From Posidonia oceanica (Eukaryota > Streptophyta > Magnoliopsida > Alismatales > Posidoniaceae): DNA of 64,000 nucleotides. Made by a program: the position numbers and the translations under genes. The first letter of the stretch is position 1. Each line of letters begins with the position of its first letter. The notes beneath the pieces are model-generated. The model made no database searches. It was not told the origin of the DNA and saw only the letters and a list, made by a program, of their open reading frames with translations. The stretch lies in NCBI GenBank assembly GCA_037176725.1, contig JAZBRS010000020.1, positions 53,782,001-53,846,000 on the forward strand, read 5' to 3'. Shown one piece after another: positions 1-11,709 of this stretch.

Positions 1-1170
1 ATCTGTAAAATCTCAAAACACAAAAGAAGCAAATCAGAACCCTAAGAAAAACAATTAAAAATATATTAAACAAGCTATTAACAACTTAAACTTAACTAAA
101 TCAAGTTAAAAGAAAAACCAAACATGCAAGCTAAAAAATGCAAAACAAATCAAAAGAAAACACTGAAAAATCAAGGAAAAAACTAAAATGAGATCTAAAC
201 CCAGCAAAAGTAAAGACCCCACTAAAAGAATTAAAAAACAAACCCTAAAAAAGAAGGATTAAAAATCAAACACTAAAACAAGTAATTAAAGAAGGCAAAA
301 GACTTAACCTAATAAACATAAGAAAAACAAGTTAAAAACTTAATTAAAAAAGAAGAGAAAAACACATCTGAAAGACTTGAAAACACTCTATCAAACCAGA
401 AAAAAACCAACTAAAAAACTTCAAGGAAAATCAACAAATAAAAATCAAAACATAACTTAAAAGACTTAAGAAGGAAAAACCCTAAGAAGACTACAACTTA
501 AAAATCTAAAAAACATCCTGATTAATACGAAATTAAATCCTAAAAAATCCTAATTAACATCCTAAGTGTCCAGCAAGGGAAATACAATTTTTAAAGCAAT
601 TTAAAAAAGGTTTAACAAACATTTAATCAAGTGAAAACCAATTAAAAACAAAACCAAAGCCCTAAAACCCTAATCAAGCCCAAAACACATTAATCAACTC
701 AAAATGACCATTAAAAATCTTAATTAAAATCCTAACCTGCAGCACAATCCTTCTGGCATTTTTATTTATTTTTAGTTTATTTTTACCTATTTTATTTTCC
801 CATTCTACCCTCTCTTTCTTTCTTACTTTTCTTTTTCATTCTTTCTTTTCTTTACTGGGCTCAATCCAGCCCGTTTCCTTTTTTCTTTTATTTCTTTGTT
901 TTTTTCCTTCAGCCCGCACGGTCCGGCCCACGCCCCTCCGTCTTCCTCCTTCTCCTTCTGCAGATTTTTTCTGCAGTTCTTCCCGCGAGCGGCCGGCTAC
1001 AGCCTTCCCTCCATTCAAATTTTGAGCTTCAATCCAATCGTCTACAGCAGCCCGCCGTCTCCTCCATCTCAGCACCAAATCCGGAGCCGGTCGCCTCGCC
1101 GTCTCCTCTGCTGCAGTGGCCGCCGTGGATTTCAAATCTCCCAGCGCGCCAGTAGCCTCCCCTTCACCAG

Positions 1171-1177
1171 ATATAAG
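1171..1177 (+). promoter_or_regulatory. TATA-like box in the LTR of element 1
   Basis: ATATAAG follows a C/T-rich stretch and is identical in the 3' LTR at 20761-20767. A start site about 30 bp downstream, near the TTCATAAGG sequence, would be plausible. This is sequence resemblance only. Confidence 0.3.
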
Positions 1178-2629
1178 CCTCCTCCGTCTTTCCTTCATAA
1201 GGCGAGAGAGAAGAGAGACCGAGCGAGCAACCTTCACCTTCAGAGCGAACTCAGAGTGACCCCAGAATCAAACCCAATTCAGAGAGCCATTTCCACTCCT
1301 TCTCTTCCACCTGAAACGACTCATCCCTTTTCTTCTCTGTCTCCTCCACTTCCAGAAGAGAGAGTGGTCGGAGAGAGTGGTCTGAACCTTCATCTTGGTG
1401 CCCCAGAGAGAGACCCCAATTCCCCAGCCTTCCTTCAGCAGCCACCACCCATTCCCATCCAGAAACCTCCAGCAAAGCCTCCCCTTCCTTTTCCACTGAA
1501 CCAAACCTGTTCCCAGCCTCCACCCTTTTCCCATTTGCCTCCCCAAACTCACCCAGCACCCAGCCTTCGTCTCCCGCCATCCCACGGCCATTCCACCACC
1601 TAAAACCTCCCAGAAACACCCTGAAGCTCCAACTGCAACCCAACCACCTCACTTCACAATTCCCATCACCTCAGCATACAGCCTTCTCCCAAAATTCACC
1701 CAAGTATCCACCAAACCATCACCTTCCAGAAGCACCAAACATCAAACCTAACCCTTTACCACAGCCCCGGAACTCCACTACAAACACTTGAACCACCTTC
1801 TGTCCAGAAATCAACCATCTCTCCAATTTCTCTCCACAGTCTCCCAAAAGCCAATCCGACCACCCAGAACCCTTCACCGGACCTCCAGCAACCTCCCAGA
1901 GGGTCCCATCCAGCCTGAGGAGCAGCGGACACTCCCCCCGGCCTCCGGCTGCCACCTTGCACCCACAACCTACCGGATCTCCCTCCAGTCTTCGCAGCTC
2001 ACGTCTGACCACCTGGGAAGCTCCGGAGGATCGTTCTGAGGCGACTCCAGCCCTCGCGAGCAACGGACGACGCCTGCAGTGACCGGACGGCCTCCACCGG
2101 CGACTGCTGAGGCCACCGACGTCGGGAGGACATCTCAGACGCGGACAACGGTAAATCTTCCTTCCCTTAGCCTCCTCTTCCTCTTCTCTTGCTTCCCCAG
2201 CCTTTAGAATAGGTTTTCTGGCCCCCCTGTTCCGTTTCGACTCGCCGGTCCGGTCGTCTTCCCCGGCGACGTTCTCCGGTCTTCGCGACGATTCAGCCAG
2301 CGAAACGCGACCCCCGTGATCCCCGGAGCTCCGCACAGACGGCAGGAGACTCCTCCGGTCTTCAGAACACAGCTCCGCTGCGTCGAGCGGCCGGACCGAG
2401 TTCCAGAAGTTTTGCAGACCTCCGGCGAGCATTCTGGCGCGTTCCAGGCATCGTCGTCCCTCGCCGATCGTCGCCCTGCCTCCGTCAGCCCCAGAAGCAG
2501 CACCTCCGCCCTCCCGCGCGTCTCCAAGCCCCCTGTGCCGGCATTCATGGGCGCTGGCAGCTTGCTGCTACAGTGCCCATGGCTGCCGGCTTTTACTGTG
2601 TATTTATTTTGTCCTAGCTAAAGTTTTTA

Positions 2630-3620
2630 GGTAAATATTGCATATTTGGTTTAAGTTTCTGTCATTTTACATTCTAGTCCTTATTTCATTTAATCTGCTG
2701 CATTTTTGAATCAAAATCATATTAAATTGCATGATCTGTTTATGGTTTTCAGTATTTGCAATTTGGTCCATTTACTGTGCTGTGCTGTTATTTAATTTTG
2801 CAGTTTAGTCCCTCTGTTTTCGATTTTTGCACATAGGTCCTGTCTTAAATCAGTTCATTTATTTGCATGCATTTTGCCATATTGCATTGCATTTCAGGTC
2901 CCTGCATGTTTCTAATTTTGCATGTAGGCCCATGCACTGTAGGAACTTAGCTTTTATTTTCTTATTTTGCATACTGCATTGCATTTTTTACCTTCTGCCT
3001 TTGCATATTTGCATTTAGGTCCATTTTAAATGGACAGTAACTCTTGCATGCATTTTTAGCTTATTGTATTGCATTTTCAACCCTGTTTTCTTCAAAAATT
3101 GCATTACAGTCCTGTTATCTGATTTTCAGAGCATTTTTTCATTATAAAATTGCATATTTGACCCCTGCATGATTTGAAAATCACACATAGGTCCTTGCAT
3201 CTTTTAAAAAATCATGTGAAAAGACCATTTTGCCCCTAGGTTGCATCCTAGCTCCTATGCTTACCAAATTGCATATAGACCCTCCACTAGTATTCCCAGA
3301 CTCCCCAGAACCCTGTTTTCTGGAAAATTTGCATTTTAGACCCCAGTTTTCTTAAAATTGCTTTCTGATCCCTTTCTGCTTTCAAAAACCTCTTTCAAAG
3401 CATACCCCCTTTTCAAAACAGCTTTCTGAGCCTAGTTTTTTGCAAAATGGACCTCTGTCCTCTCCTGTTTTCGAAATCCTTTCCTGTGGACCCCTGTTTT
3501 CTGGAAAATTTGCATTTTTAGCCCCTTTCTTTTTCAAAATGTTTTCTGAAATCCTGGTTTTTTCCCAGTTTCTTCTCTTTGCTTTTTCTTGCTTTTGCAC
3601 GCATCCTGCATCCATCTAGT
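2630..3620 (+). repeat. Degenerate TTGCATTTNAGNCC-type repeats in LTR
   Basis: Irregular short units of 25-35 bp contain TTGCAT, TTTAGGTCC or TTTAGNCCC, and TTTTCAAAA. The same region recurs in every large LTR of the window: 22220-23210, 34130-35150 and 56920-57900. It is non-coding. The conserved position but loose sequence suggests slow turnover of an old tandem repeat. Confidence 0.7.
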
Positions 3621-3877
3621 CTTGCATTTTAGCATCTTCTTGCACACACCAAGCACTTTTAGCTCCCCTTCACCTGGGAGGACCTTTTTGCACACCCCTA
3701 GGACCTCCTGAACACCTAGATCTGTTCTTCTCCCCTGTTCTGGCCCTTCTGCCTTGAAGCTGCGTTATCTTCCAATCCGGCCGTTGGATCTTCTCAAGTA
3801 AGCTGCCCAGGCGACCGCAGCGAAGCGCCCTTCAGCATGGACCAGACAGATTTCAGATCAGGCTCCCGGATTTCCAG

Positions 3878-4203
3878 GTATGTCCTCCTGAACCCCTGCA
3901 TTGCATTCATTTGCATGCCATCTGCACAGTTTTCCTTGTTTTCGCTTTCTGTCTCTTTGAGCATGTAGAATAGGGCCTCCCCTTTCTACTTCTATCTCCA
4001 AATCCTCGTTTCGCATATCCCTGTGTGTTTTGTGTTGAGTTTTCCCTGGATTTATCACTTAATGTGACTTTCTTCCCCCTTTTTCACGATCCGATCGCAT
4101 CACGAGCTTTGGGCAGCGTGTGAGACACACCGTGGAACGGTTTAGCGGGAAACAGTCGCAAAGAGGTGGCAATCCCTCCGTTTGCACACTCTCCTCTCCG
4201 TAG
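3878..4203 (+). other. Candidate intron inside the LTR (leader intron)
   Basis: A donor-like CCAG/GTATGTCC at 3878 is followed 326 bp later by a pyrimidine tract and CCGTAG/GTCTTCAC at 4203. Equivalent segments with even better donor consensus (CCAAG/GTAAGTCC) occur at 35403-35725 in element 2 and 58138-58460 in element 4, both 323 bp, and at 23468-23793 in the 3' LTR. Conservation of both ends in diverged elements supports splicing, but no transcript evidence is available. Confidence 0.4.
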
Positions 4204-4335
4204 GTCTTCACACCTACTCTGAGCGGTCCTAAATGACGTCTGTTCTTACACACGTTGTTTTGCCTCCCCTTTGGCCTCTTCTGACCTTTTTCTGCATTCT
4301 TGCATTCGCATGGCTTTTCCGAAGTTTTTGCTTCG

Positions 4336-4590
4336 CTGTTTTGGCACCGTTTTGCGTGCCCTTCTGTTCTCTTGCCTTGTTTTGCGTGCAGCCTTGCTTT
4401 CTGGCTTGTTTTACGTGCCGCTCTCGTTTTTGCACCGTTTTGCGTGCCTATTTGCTTCCTTGTCTCGTTTTGCGTGCTGCCTTGCTTTCTCGCTTGTTTT
4501 GCGTGCCGATTTTGTTCTTTTGCTCCGTTCTGCGTGCCTTGCTCTTTTCTCGTCTAGTTTTGCGTATTTTACGCCGTTTTCCCTTGCATG
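4336..4590 (+). repeat. TTTTGCGTGC minisatellite in LTR
   Basis: Degenerate units of about 28-31 bp built on CGTTTTGCGTGCC plus CTTGCTTTCTCG. The 5' LTR of element 1 has one unit more than the 3' LTR (about 23926-24150). Counterparts sit at 35866-35980, 48705-48915 (expanded), 50740-50930 and 58600-58740. ORFs read through it on both strands are low-complexity artefacts. Confidence 0.75.
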
Positions 4591-4854
4591 CTGACTGCAT
4601 TGCATGGTTTCCTCGTCGTTTTGCTTTCTCGCCTTCATTTGCATATAGGGCTGTGATGCTTACTGCCGGGAGTTCTCACGAGCTAGGTTTCGCCTGGTTC
4701 GGAACACAGACAGCGTAGCTGAGCATTTAGAGAGCACGTTTACTTCCTTGTTTTGTTTCTTCCCACTTAGAGCACACCTTGAGCATTCATTTAGGCATTT
4801 ATAGGCACATAGGCATTCAATCCTGCATTTTCCTGCGTATGCGAGCGTAAGCCT

Positions 4855-4924
4855 AGAAAGACCGATTCTCGGGCGTGTCGGGGGTGCCTAACACCTTCCC
4901 CACGCGTAACAGGAGTCCTTGCCC
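4855..4924 (+). other. Ultra-conserved LTR block near the U5 end
   Basis: A roughly 70-bp block contains GGGGGTGCCTAACACCTTCC and recurs almost unchanged in all six LTR 3' ends of the window: 24417-24486, 36260-36329, 49195-49264, about 51173-51243 and 59027-59096. This holds even in the solo LTR, which otherwise differs strongly. GGTG and CACC around CCTAA can form a small hairpin. Its conservation across families implies an RNA-level role such as 3'-end formation or packaging; that role is inference. Confidence 0.7.
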
Positions 4925-5097
4925 TGTCTTCTGGCCCGCAATGACCGTACTGCCCTTATCCTAGGCTAGAGTCATCTCATTTGCATTTGTTTGCATTTGT
5001 TTTCCTTTGCATTGCTTTGCTTTGCATTTCTTGCTCGGTTTTGCGCGTTAATTCACGCATTTCCCTGGTTTTCCTTGTCTCCCGTTAATAGACATGG

Positions 5098-5111
5098 TGG
5101 CGACTCTGATT
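5098..5111 (+). other. PBS-like sequence inside the LTR
   Basis: TGGCGACTCTG lies 124 bp before the LTR end and repeats the first bases of the true PBS at 5224. It follows AATAGACATGG. Counterparts occur at 24660, 36505, 49440, 51433 and 59271. It may be a relic of an earlier LTR/PBS boundary now contained in U5. Confidence 0.5.
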
Positions 5112-5223
5112 TGTCTTATCTTTCCTTTTTCTCCTCGATTTTAAGCGTTTTCGAGTTGAGCCTCTTCCTCGGATCCAATCGCCGCTAAATCAGCGAGCCT
5201 GATTCCGATCGGGATCGCTACAG

Positions 5224-5241
5224 TGGCGACTCCGCTTGGGA
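5224..5241 (+). other. Primer binding site of element 1
   Basis: TGGCGACTCCGCTTGGGA starts one base after the LTR end and begins with the TGG expected opposite a tRNA CCA end. Element 4 has the close variant TGGCGACTCTGCTGGGGA. Ogre-type elements are usually reported to use tRNA-Arg, but I could not match the tRNA here. Confidence 0.85.
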
Positions 5242-6371
5242 TTAGACTAGACTCCGGCTTTCGTTCCCGGCTTTTCGCTCGCCTGTTTTGCAGCTTTGTC
5301 TGCCTTGTGTGCCTTCTTCGCCTGTTTTGCTCGCTTTTCTGTGCAAACACCTGGTGAGTCGCTTCGTAGCTACTTTGCTTAGGTTTTGCACCTCTTTTGT
5401 CTCGATTTGCGCTTTCCTTTGCCTGGCTTTGCTCCTTTGCCTGTTTATTTACTTACTGTCTTGCTTGTGCCCTTATCTCCTTTACAGCCTGCTTACTTTT
5501 ACCTTGCTTTATCTTACTTGCTTATTACTGCTTTAATTTTCGTACATTACATGTCTACATACTTTGTTTGGCTAAAATACATGCTTTTTGAACGTTGAAT
5601 GCTTCTTTTACACTCTTGCTATGTCACTACACACGCACATACTATGCTTACATGCTTTTTGACTTGATGAATGTTTCTTTTTCACCATCATATTCACAAA
5701 CACTCGCACATGCCATGAACATGCCTTTTGTTGTGTTGTATGATGGTTGCTTGCCATTTTGACTGATTTTCTTCCCTTTTGCACTTGCCATGCTTAGGAT
5801 AGTAGAGACTTGTCTGCTTCCCCCATGGTTAACTAAAAAATGCAAGTAAAAGGAACTTCTAGCGGCAACTAGAGACTACAAACAATCCTTCACTCCCTTT
5901 GGTTAATAAAATGTGCAAGATAGAAAACGCTAATCATTTTGCATAAGCATCATATAGGGCATGCATTCTTCTCCTCTGAGTCCACCTACTAGTCTGCGAA
6001 GGACGGTTCCGGCCTCTTGTTCCACTGCTTTGGGCGTGGCATAAGTTGGTCGGTCCGTCCCCTCCTTGTCCGGGGGTCGTGTCGGTGTTAGTAGAGGGTA
6101 CCACCCACGCTTTGGCAGGGTAGAGGCCACCAACACACCACCCTGTCATTACCTGAGCTTTGGGCTGGGAGTTAGACAGGGGACCTACTTTTTCTGACCT
6201 GAGTCGGTGACCCGTACATCCAGGGATACCCGGAGTAGATGGCCTTGCTAGGAAACACTAGTTAGGTAAGGGGGGCATACTAGAAAGCATGCACATCATT
6301 CATGCCACTTAACTAACTCATTTGCATTCATCTTTTAGTTTCTAACCCTAATTTCCTTCTGTTGTGTCAGC
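5242..6371 (+). other. 5' untranslated leader of element 1
   Basis: No long ORF is present, unlike the extra ORF1 described upstream of gag in legume Ogre. Stretches are shared with the leaders of elements 2 (36699-37833) and 4 (59464-60592), notably around 6190-6240 (TTTTTCTGACCTGAGTCGG). The leader ends in a branch-point-like CTAAC, a pyrimidine-rich stretch and CAG at 6368-6370, directly before the gag ATG at 6372. This resembles a 3' splice acceptor. A donor-like CCTG/GTGAGTCG is seen at about 5353. Confidence 0.6.
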
Positions 6372-9052
6372 ATGATCGGTAAGCGAGTTTCCCTTTGCCA
6401 GAGCTCGAGTATCGACCCTCGTTGACGCCCTTTTGCGACTTAGTTGGCGACCATTCCCCTTCCAAGCTATTCGCACTTGCGACGATAGCTCCTCTTAGGA
6501 GACACCTCTTGAACACTCGTCGCAGCCCTGTTCTCACACGCTCTAGGTCAGCGATGGCCCAGTATGTTAGTGAGCCTTCTTTTACTCCTGTCACGGAGGG
6601 TGTTTCTGTTCCGACCCCTCCGGTTGCTCTTTCTGTCCCCCTTGTTCCCCCTCCGACGCCAGGGTTTCCTCCTCTGACGTCTCTAGGTTCTCAGTACACC
6701 CCGGGACAGTGGCAAGCCTCCCTTCCTCCGGATCCGGTCGCCGAGTCTATCTTGACGACCATTACTCGCATTTCGGAGACGCCACTGCCCCCTCCGTCCC
6801 AGGGATACGTCACTTTCGACATCCCTTCCTCCGCAGCTGCGACCTTTTCTGTAGAATCCTTCCCTCCCGGACAGTCTGTGTCCGTGCCACTTGCTTCTCA
6901 ATCCCCGCCGGCACTGCACTTCAGCGTCCCCGCTGTCGAGACACCCGAAGCGCAGTACCAGCACCTGATGGAGCTTGCCCAGAGACTGCAGGGCATGGCT
7001 CTATCAGTTTGTCCTTCTTCTGTCTCTGTCATCCCTGAGGTTCCTGCGAGGCCAGTTCCTGCATTTCATGCATCAACCTCTGCACCTCCGCCTCGACCAT
7101 CGTCGCAACTGCTCACGGTTCCGACAATGGGGGCCCATCTACCGCCTCCTGCACAACACTTGGCACAGCATGCTCCACTTCCTTCTGGTGGTCAATCCTT
7201 TGGATCGGCTGGAGCCCAGTACCTCGCTGGCTCGCTGTCTGGCACCCCGCCTGTACAGCAACTGGCGCTCCGTCATCCACCCCCTAACCCAGCACAGCAT
7301 GGTAGTTATTCTTCTCCTCTTCACCAAGTCCAGCATCCTGCATACACTCCTGCATACACTGTCCCCCAGCACGGATACGCCGGCCATCCCGTTGCTCCAC
7401 CAGGCGACGCTATGGTAGATCCGGAGGAGCACTTAGGTGCGACCCATTCGGCGTATGTGCTCACTACCCCTGTTGATCCCTCTCCTCCAGCAGCAATTCC
7501 AGACCCCATCAATAACCGGATGGACGTCTTGGAGAAGGCACTACGACTAGTGCAGGATACTGAGCACCAGACCTACCAATTTCGGGACCTCTGCTGCTTT
7601 CCAGAGGCGGTACTCCCTCCGAAGTTCAAAATCCCGGACTTCGAGAAGTATAATGGTAGGGGCAGCCCTGTAGCACACCTGAAGGCGTATTGCGGTGATC
7701 TCGCTCAGCTTCAGGCTGACGAGAGGTTGCTGATCTGCTTGTTCCAGAAGAGTTTGACCGGGCCGGCACTCAAGTGGTTCACATCACTCGATATGTCAGC
7801 CATCAAGACTTGGAACGACCTCAGCCAGGCGTTCCTGGAGCAATACTCCTTCAACCTCGATCTTGTCCCAAAGAGGGCGGACTTGATCGCCATCAAGCAG
7901 AACTCTGGCGAGCTGTTCGGGGAGTACGTCGGCCGCTAGCGCGCCCTTGCCTCTCAGGTTCGAGATAGACCCTCTGACGAGGAATCTATCGAGATCGTTA
8001 TCAAAGGGGCGCAGCCGTCTCTCGGGGCTCTGCTTAGCATTCAGCCAGTCACTACTTTTGCGGCACTCATAAGAGCTGGAGCGCGCGTGGAGAGTTCTTT
8101 GCGGAGTGGCAACTTCCCAGCTCTCTCTGCGTTCGCTAAGCAGGCAGTGATCAGCAGCAACAGTGCCAACAGCAGCGCCTCCAACAACCACAACAGTGGC
8201 AGCAACAACAACCGCCCGAAGAGGAAGGATTCGCCGAAACCCGCTGTTGCATTCGTCGATTCTCCTGCTGTGCCTGTTCGCTTGCCGTCTCGGCCTACCC
8301 CAGCTCAAATGGTGTACGCTCCTGCACCTAGGAACCCGCACACACCGCACATCACTACCACCGCTAGACCGGTCTATCCTGCCGCACCGGCCCAGCAAGG
8401 CTCATACCCAAGGCTAAGAAGACCACCCGCTGAGAGGAGGAATTTTGCCCCACTGGTGGAACCACTCACGGCCATCTTACCGAAGGTAGCATCGCTCCTG
8501 AAGTTCCCGGAGGTTCCTCCGCCACCAAGCCCTCTGCCGCATTGGTTTAGGTCGGACCTCTTCTGCAATTTCCATCGAAGTGTCGGGCATTCGACGGACA
8601 ATTGCTTCTCCCTGCGGAACGTAATTCAGGACTTGATCGAATCGGGAGCGATTGTGATCGACACGCACGAGGCATCCACTCAAGCACACACTCATGCATC
8701 TGCATCTCCAGCTGTTCCCCTGCATTCTGGCATCGTCCGCCAACCTTTACCGGAGCACTCTTATCCGGGAGGGGCGGGAACCTCAGGTGTCCACTCTGTC
8801 TTTTCTGCTGGGCCTGCTACTTCTGTAGTAGACCCTTCTAATCTTATCTCTGACATCTCTGAGCCTTTCCCAGTCAGTCTCTATCTGGCGGCAGTTGCCG
8901 GCTCCGAGTCGGGAATCCATTTGATCCGACCGCGTGCCAGGCCGGAGCGCCCTCTCGCGCCCCCCATAGTGCTCCCTCAGGCTCAATCTCCTGTACACCT
9001 TTTGGCTAGAGCCCAGCCTAGTTCTCCCATTCACCTTTTAGGGCAGCCTTAG
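6372..9052 (+). pseudogene. gag: gag of element 1 (broken by a frameshift and two amber stops)
   Basis: Gag forms the cytoplasmic virus-like particle that packages element RNA. The ancestral start is probably the ATG at 6372 (MIGKRV, shared with element 2), but an extra base shortly after shifts the frame. The main frame has its first AUG at 6554 (MAQYVSEPSF), which element 4 shares. A Pro/Ser/Gln-rich N-terminal half is followed by a Retrotrans_gag capsid core from about 7615 (PPKFKIPDFEKYNGRG, then TGPALKWF and TWNDLSQAFLEQYSFN). A TAG at 7937 replaces the Trp codon kept in element 2. Beyond it lie an Asn/Ser-rich stretch and a zinc-knuckle-like C-x2-H-x4-H-x4-C at 8563-8605, ahead of LRNVIQDLIESG. 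A second TAG at 9050 replaces CAG. The frame then continues without shift into protease. Confidence 0.88.
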
Positions 9053-9157
9053 CTACACCTTCTAGGCAGACCTCAATCTGCCCCAGCCTTCCCACCCCAA
9101 CAACCATACCCACTAGATAGACCTCAACCTCCTGTAGGTCCCCCTGTATCCCCTCCT

Positions 9158-11668
9158 GTGCTCGCAGCACATGCTCCAGTCGTCATTGATTTGACCCTGG
9201 ACACCCATCGCGTCCCTTACAGCTACGCCACAGAAATGTGCGCGGAAGTAACGCGATCGGGGAGGGTTTATAGGCCCCCAGCACCGGCAACTAGGCCAAC
9301 TCACCCTAGACCTGTTATACCCCCACCCTCAGGCCAACCCTTAGCAGATCCAACCCCAGATCAGCCTGTAGTTAGCCAAATCCCTAGCCAACCTGTAGTA
9401 ACCCAGCTTCCTGTCACCACCCCTTTGGAACCTGCTAGAATCACCCCTCCAGCTGCTAGGAGAAGTCAACCTAAAGCAGACCTAACCTCCCAGCTTAAGA
9501 AGGTTAAAGCCGACATCTCCATCTGGGATTTGATCCACACTTCTGCCGAGCACCGCGAGGCTTTTCTTCGCGTGTTCCAGGCTGCTCGTGTGTCCCAGTC
9601 CATTGAGCCTTCTGCCTTGGAGAGCATGGTTGGGTTAATCGCGGAGCCCCAGGTCATCTCTTTTACAAGTGATGAGCTGCCTCCGGCAGGGATTAATCAC
9701 AACCAGCCCCTATTCGTCACGGTGCAGTTCAAAAATTTTCGCATTCCCCTAACACTGGTTGATAACGGGTCAGGCCTTAACGTCTGCCCCTTGCGTACGG
9801 CAACCAAGCTTGGATTCAAAGCCGAGGATATCACGCCAGCCGTGAAGGGAATGATTGCTTTTGACAACACTCACCATGACGCTCTAGGGATTCTGATTAT
9901 CCCTCTGGCTATCGGTCCGGTCGTCTTCGACGTAGAATTCTATGTCGTCGACTTGAAGCCTAACTTCAATCTTCTGCTTGGGCGCCCTTGGCTCCACAAG
10001 CATCAGGTCCTTCCTTCGACCCTCCATCGAATGATAAAGTACCATCGTGGCGATGATGTCATCGTCGTCATGGCGGAGAACTTTGAGAAGGAGCGGATTG
10101 AAGCAGTCTCTCCCGTGTCTTCGCAATCCATCCCGTTTGACCCCGAGACTTCTAAAGCCCTCTATCGCGTTAACCGGTGCGAGCCAGTTAACTTCGTTCC
10201 TGATCTTGAACGTGTCAACTCCTTGACCGTTCACAGCAACCCCTTTCGAATGGTCGAGAATGTATGTCACAGGTGGGGTTACATAAAGGGTACGCCGCTC
10301 GGGCGTCACGGCCAAGGGATCGCGGAGCCAATCGTAGCAGTGGAGCGAAGGAAATCTGAAGGCCTCGGCTACGAACCAAAGCTCAACGAAGATCACTGCT
10401 TCCAGCTCAAAGATCGTGCGCCAGCCATCCCCAGAGACCTCACTAACTTTACCAGTGCAGGAATTCTGGGATCAACCGACTACCAAGCCACAGCGCCGGT
10501 AGAGGATTGGGTGTGTATTGAGGACTACTACTCGGATGAGGAGCAGTCTGATGCAACAGAGGCAGTCCCAATCAACTCAGCAGAAACAGTGGTCAGAGCA
10601 GAGGCCCCACAGTCAGTTTATTTAGCTCTCCCTCTGGCAGAAACAGCAGGCAGCTCAGCAGGCCCTGTGGCAGATGCAAGTTCTCATCCTTCAGCAGCCA
10701 CATCAGCTCCTCAGGAACAGTCAGCAGTAGTGCAGGAGACAGAGACACTCCTCTTGGCAGAACCAAGTATGCTACCAGCGGTCACAGACACATCAGTGCC
10801 ACTGCCCCCATCTCTGGAGGGGCAGTCCATCAACTCAGTCAGCAGCGTGGCCCAGCCCGCCCCCTCAGCATCATCTTCAGGAATGCAGCTGGCGCAGTCC
10901 ACTCCGCATTCTCCTGACAACCTGCAGCAGTCATCATGGCAAGACCCTATGGCGTCAGAGGCTGCGCTCTCTCAGTTACGGCCCGATACAAAAGGCCAAC
11001 TGAGCACTACACTCTCCGGGCCCTTCAGCCCTCTGAAGAGCACCCCTGCTTACTCTCCGGCAGTGACCCTGGAAGCTTATCCATTAGTAGCACCGCTGGC
11101 CTGTCTATTTGGGCCTTCTACATCTGAACTGCCATCAGCGGACGCGCCCGTGAACCAGATCATGCAGACTCCAAGGGCGGCGATCCGTCTTGCAGCTGGG
11201 CCAGTGCCGCAGGCCCCCGGCGCCTACTACGTCGACTCCCCCTCAGACGAAAAAGAAGGAGTGGCGATAGAAGCCCAGGTCGATTCTTGGATGTCCGACT
11301 TAGAGTTGCTCTTTCAAGAACAGATCAAGTCGATAGCAGAAGACCTGGCAGACCATCAAGCTGCAGAAAGGAAAGGAAAAGCCGTAGTTACGGATCCTCC
11401 TCTGCAAGAGGACCATGCTTCTATCATGGTCCTAGAAGACTCAGCAGCACCGGACTCCCCTAGACCAGATGAGCTCATCACTCTTCAACCAGAAGGCGGG
11501 TCTAGGTGGTTTGTGCAACCCATGCCTCACCTGAGCAATGCATCGAGCGGCAGTAACCGGATCAGCCGCCAGTCCGGCATATCCTCCACGAGCACACTAG
11601 AAGACCCAGAGGGGGGAGCATCAGCAGTAGATGCAGCAGCAGCAGAGCAGAATGCCTCAACAGCCTAA
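9158..11668 (+). pseudogene. pro: Protease with G-patch-like motif and long linker, element 1
   Basis: The 836-codon stretch is open and in the same frame as gag, so it is the C-terminal part of a gag-pro polyprotein. A ThrProGln-rich lead-in precedes an aspartic protease with LVDNGSGLNVCPL (active Asp codon at 9761). Plant Tat proteases often have DNG in place of DTG/DSG. Downstream, about 10255-10380, lies a G-patch-like segment (GYIKGTPLGRHGQGI, then GLGYEP), as known after protease in several retroelements. About 370 residues of acidic and Ala/Ser/Pro/Gln-rich linker follow. It ends at TAA 11666. The RT that should follow is deleted. The protease cleaves the polyprotein during particle maturation. 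Confidence 0.85.
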
Positions 11669-11709
11669 GCAGCAGAACAGTCGGCAATTTCAGCAGCAGA
11701 ATCAGCAAG

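Larger units (their letters stand above)
1..5222 (+). repeat. 5' LTR of element 1 (partial)
   Basis: Position 1 aligns with 19592 of the 3' LTR and the match continues to the CTACA end at 5222, just before the PBS. In order it holds an A-rich low-complexity stretch (about 1-720), a pyrimidine-rich GC-richer segment with a TATA-like box, degenerate TTGCAT repeats, an intron-like segment, a TTTTGCGTGC minisatellite and a conserved block near the end. Open frames here are low-complexity and I do not believe they are genes. Differences from the 3' LTR are scattered substitutions plus one extra repeat of about 30 bp near 4440-4470. Confidence 0.93.

Noticed and set aside
896..1603. 235-residue Pro/Ser-rich ORF in the LTR (and its copy at 20486-21193)
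   Set aside because: It lies in C/T-rich LTR sequence, is biased in composition, has no domain, and its antisense is also open. No counterpart in elements 2 and 4.
4233..4718. Phe/Cys/Leu-rich ORFs on both strands near the LTR end
   Set aside because: They read through the TTTTGCGTGC minisatellite; several frames are open at once, which is a repeat effect.
5242..6371. Ogre-type ORF1 upstream of gag
   Set aside because: No frame longer than about 70 codons, and none shared between the three leaders.
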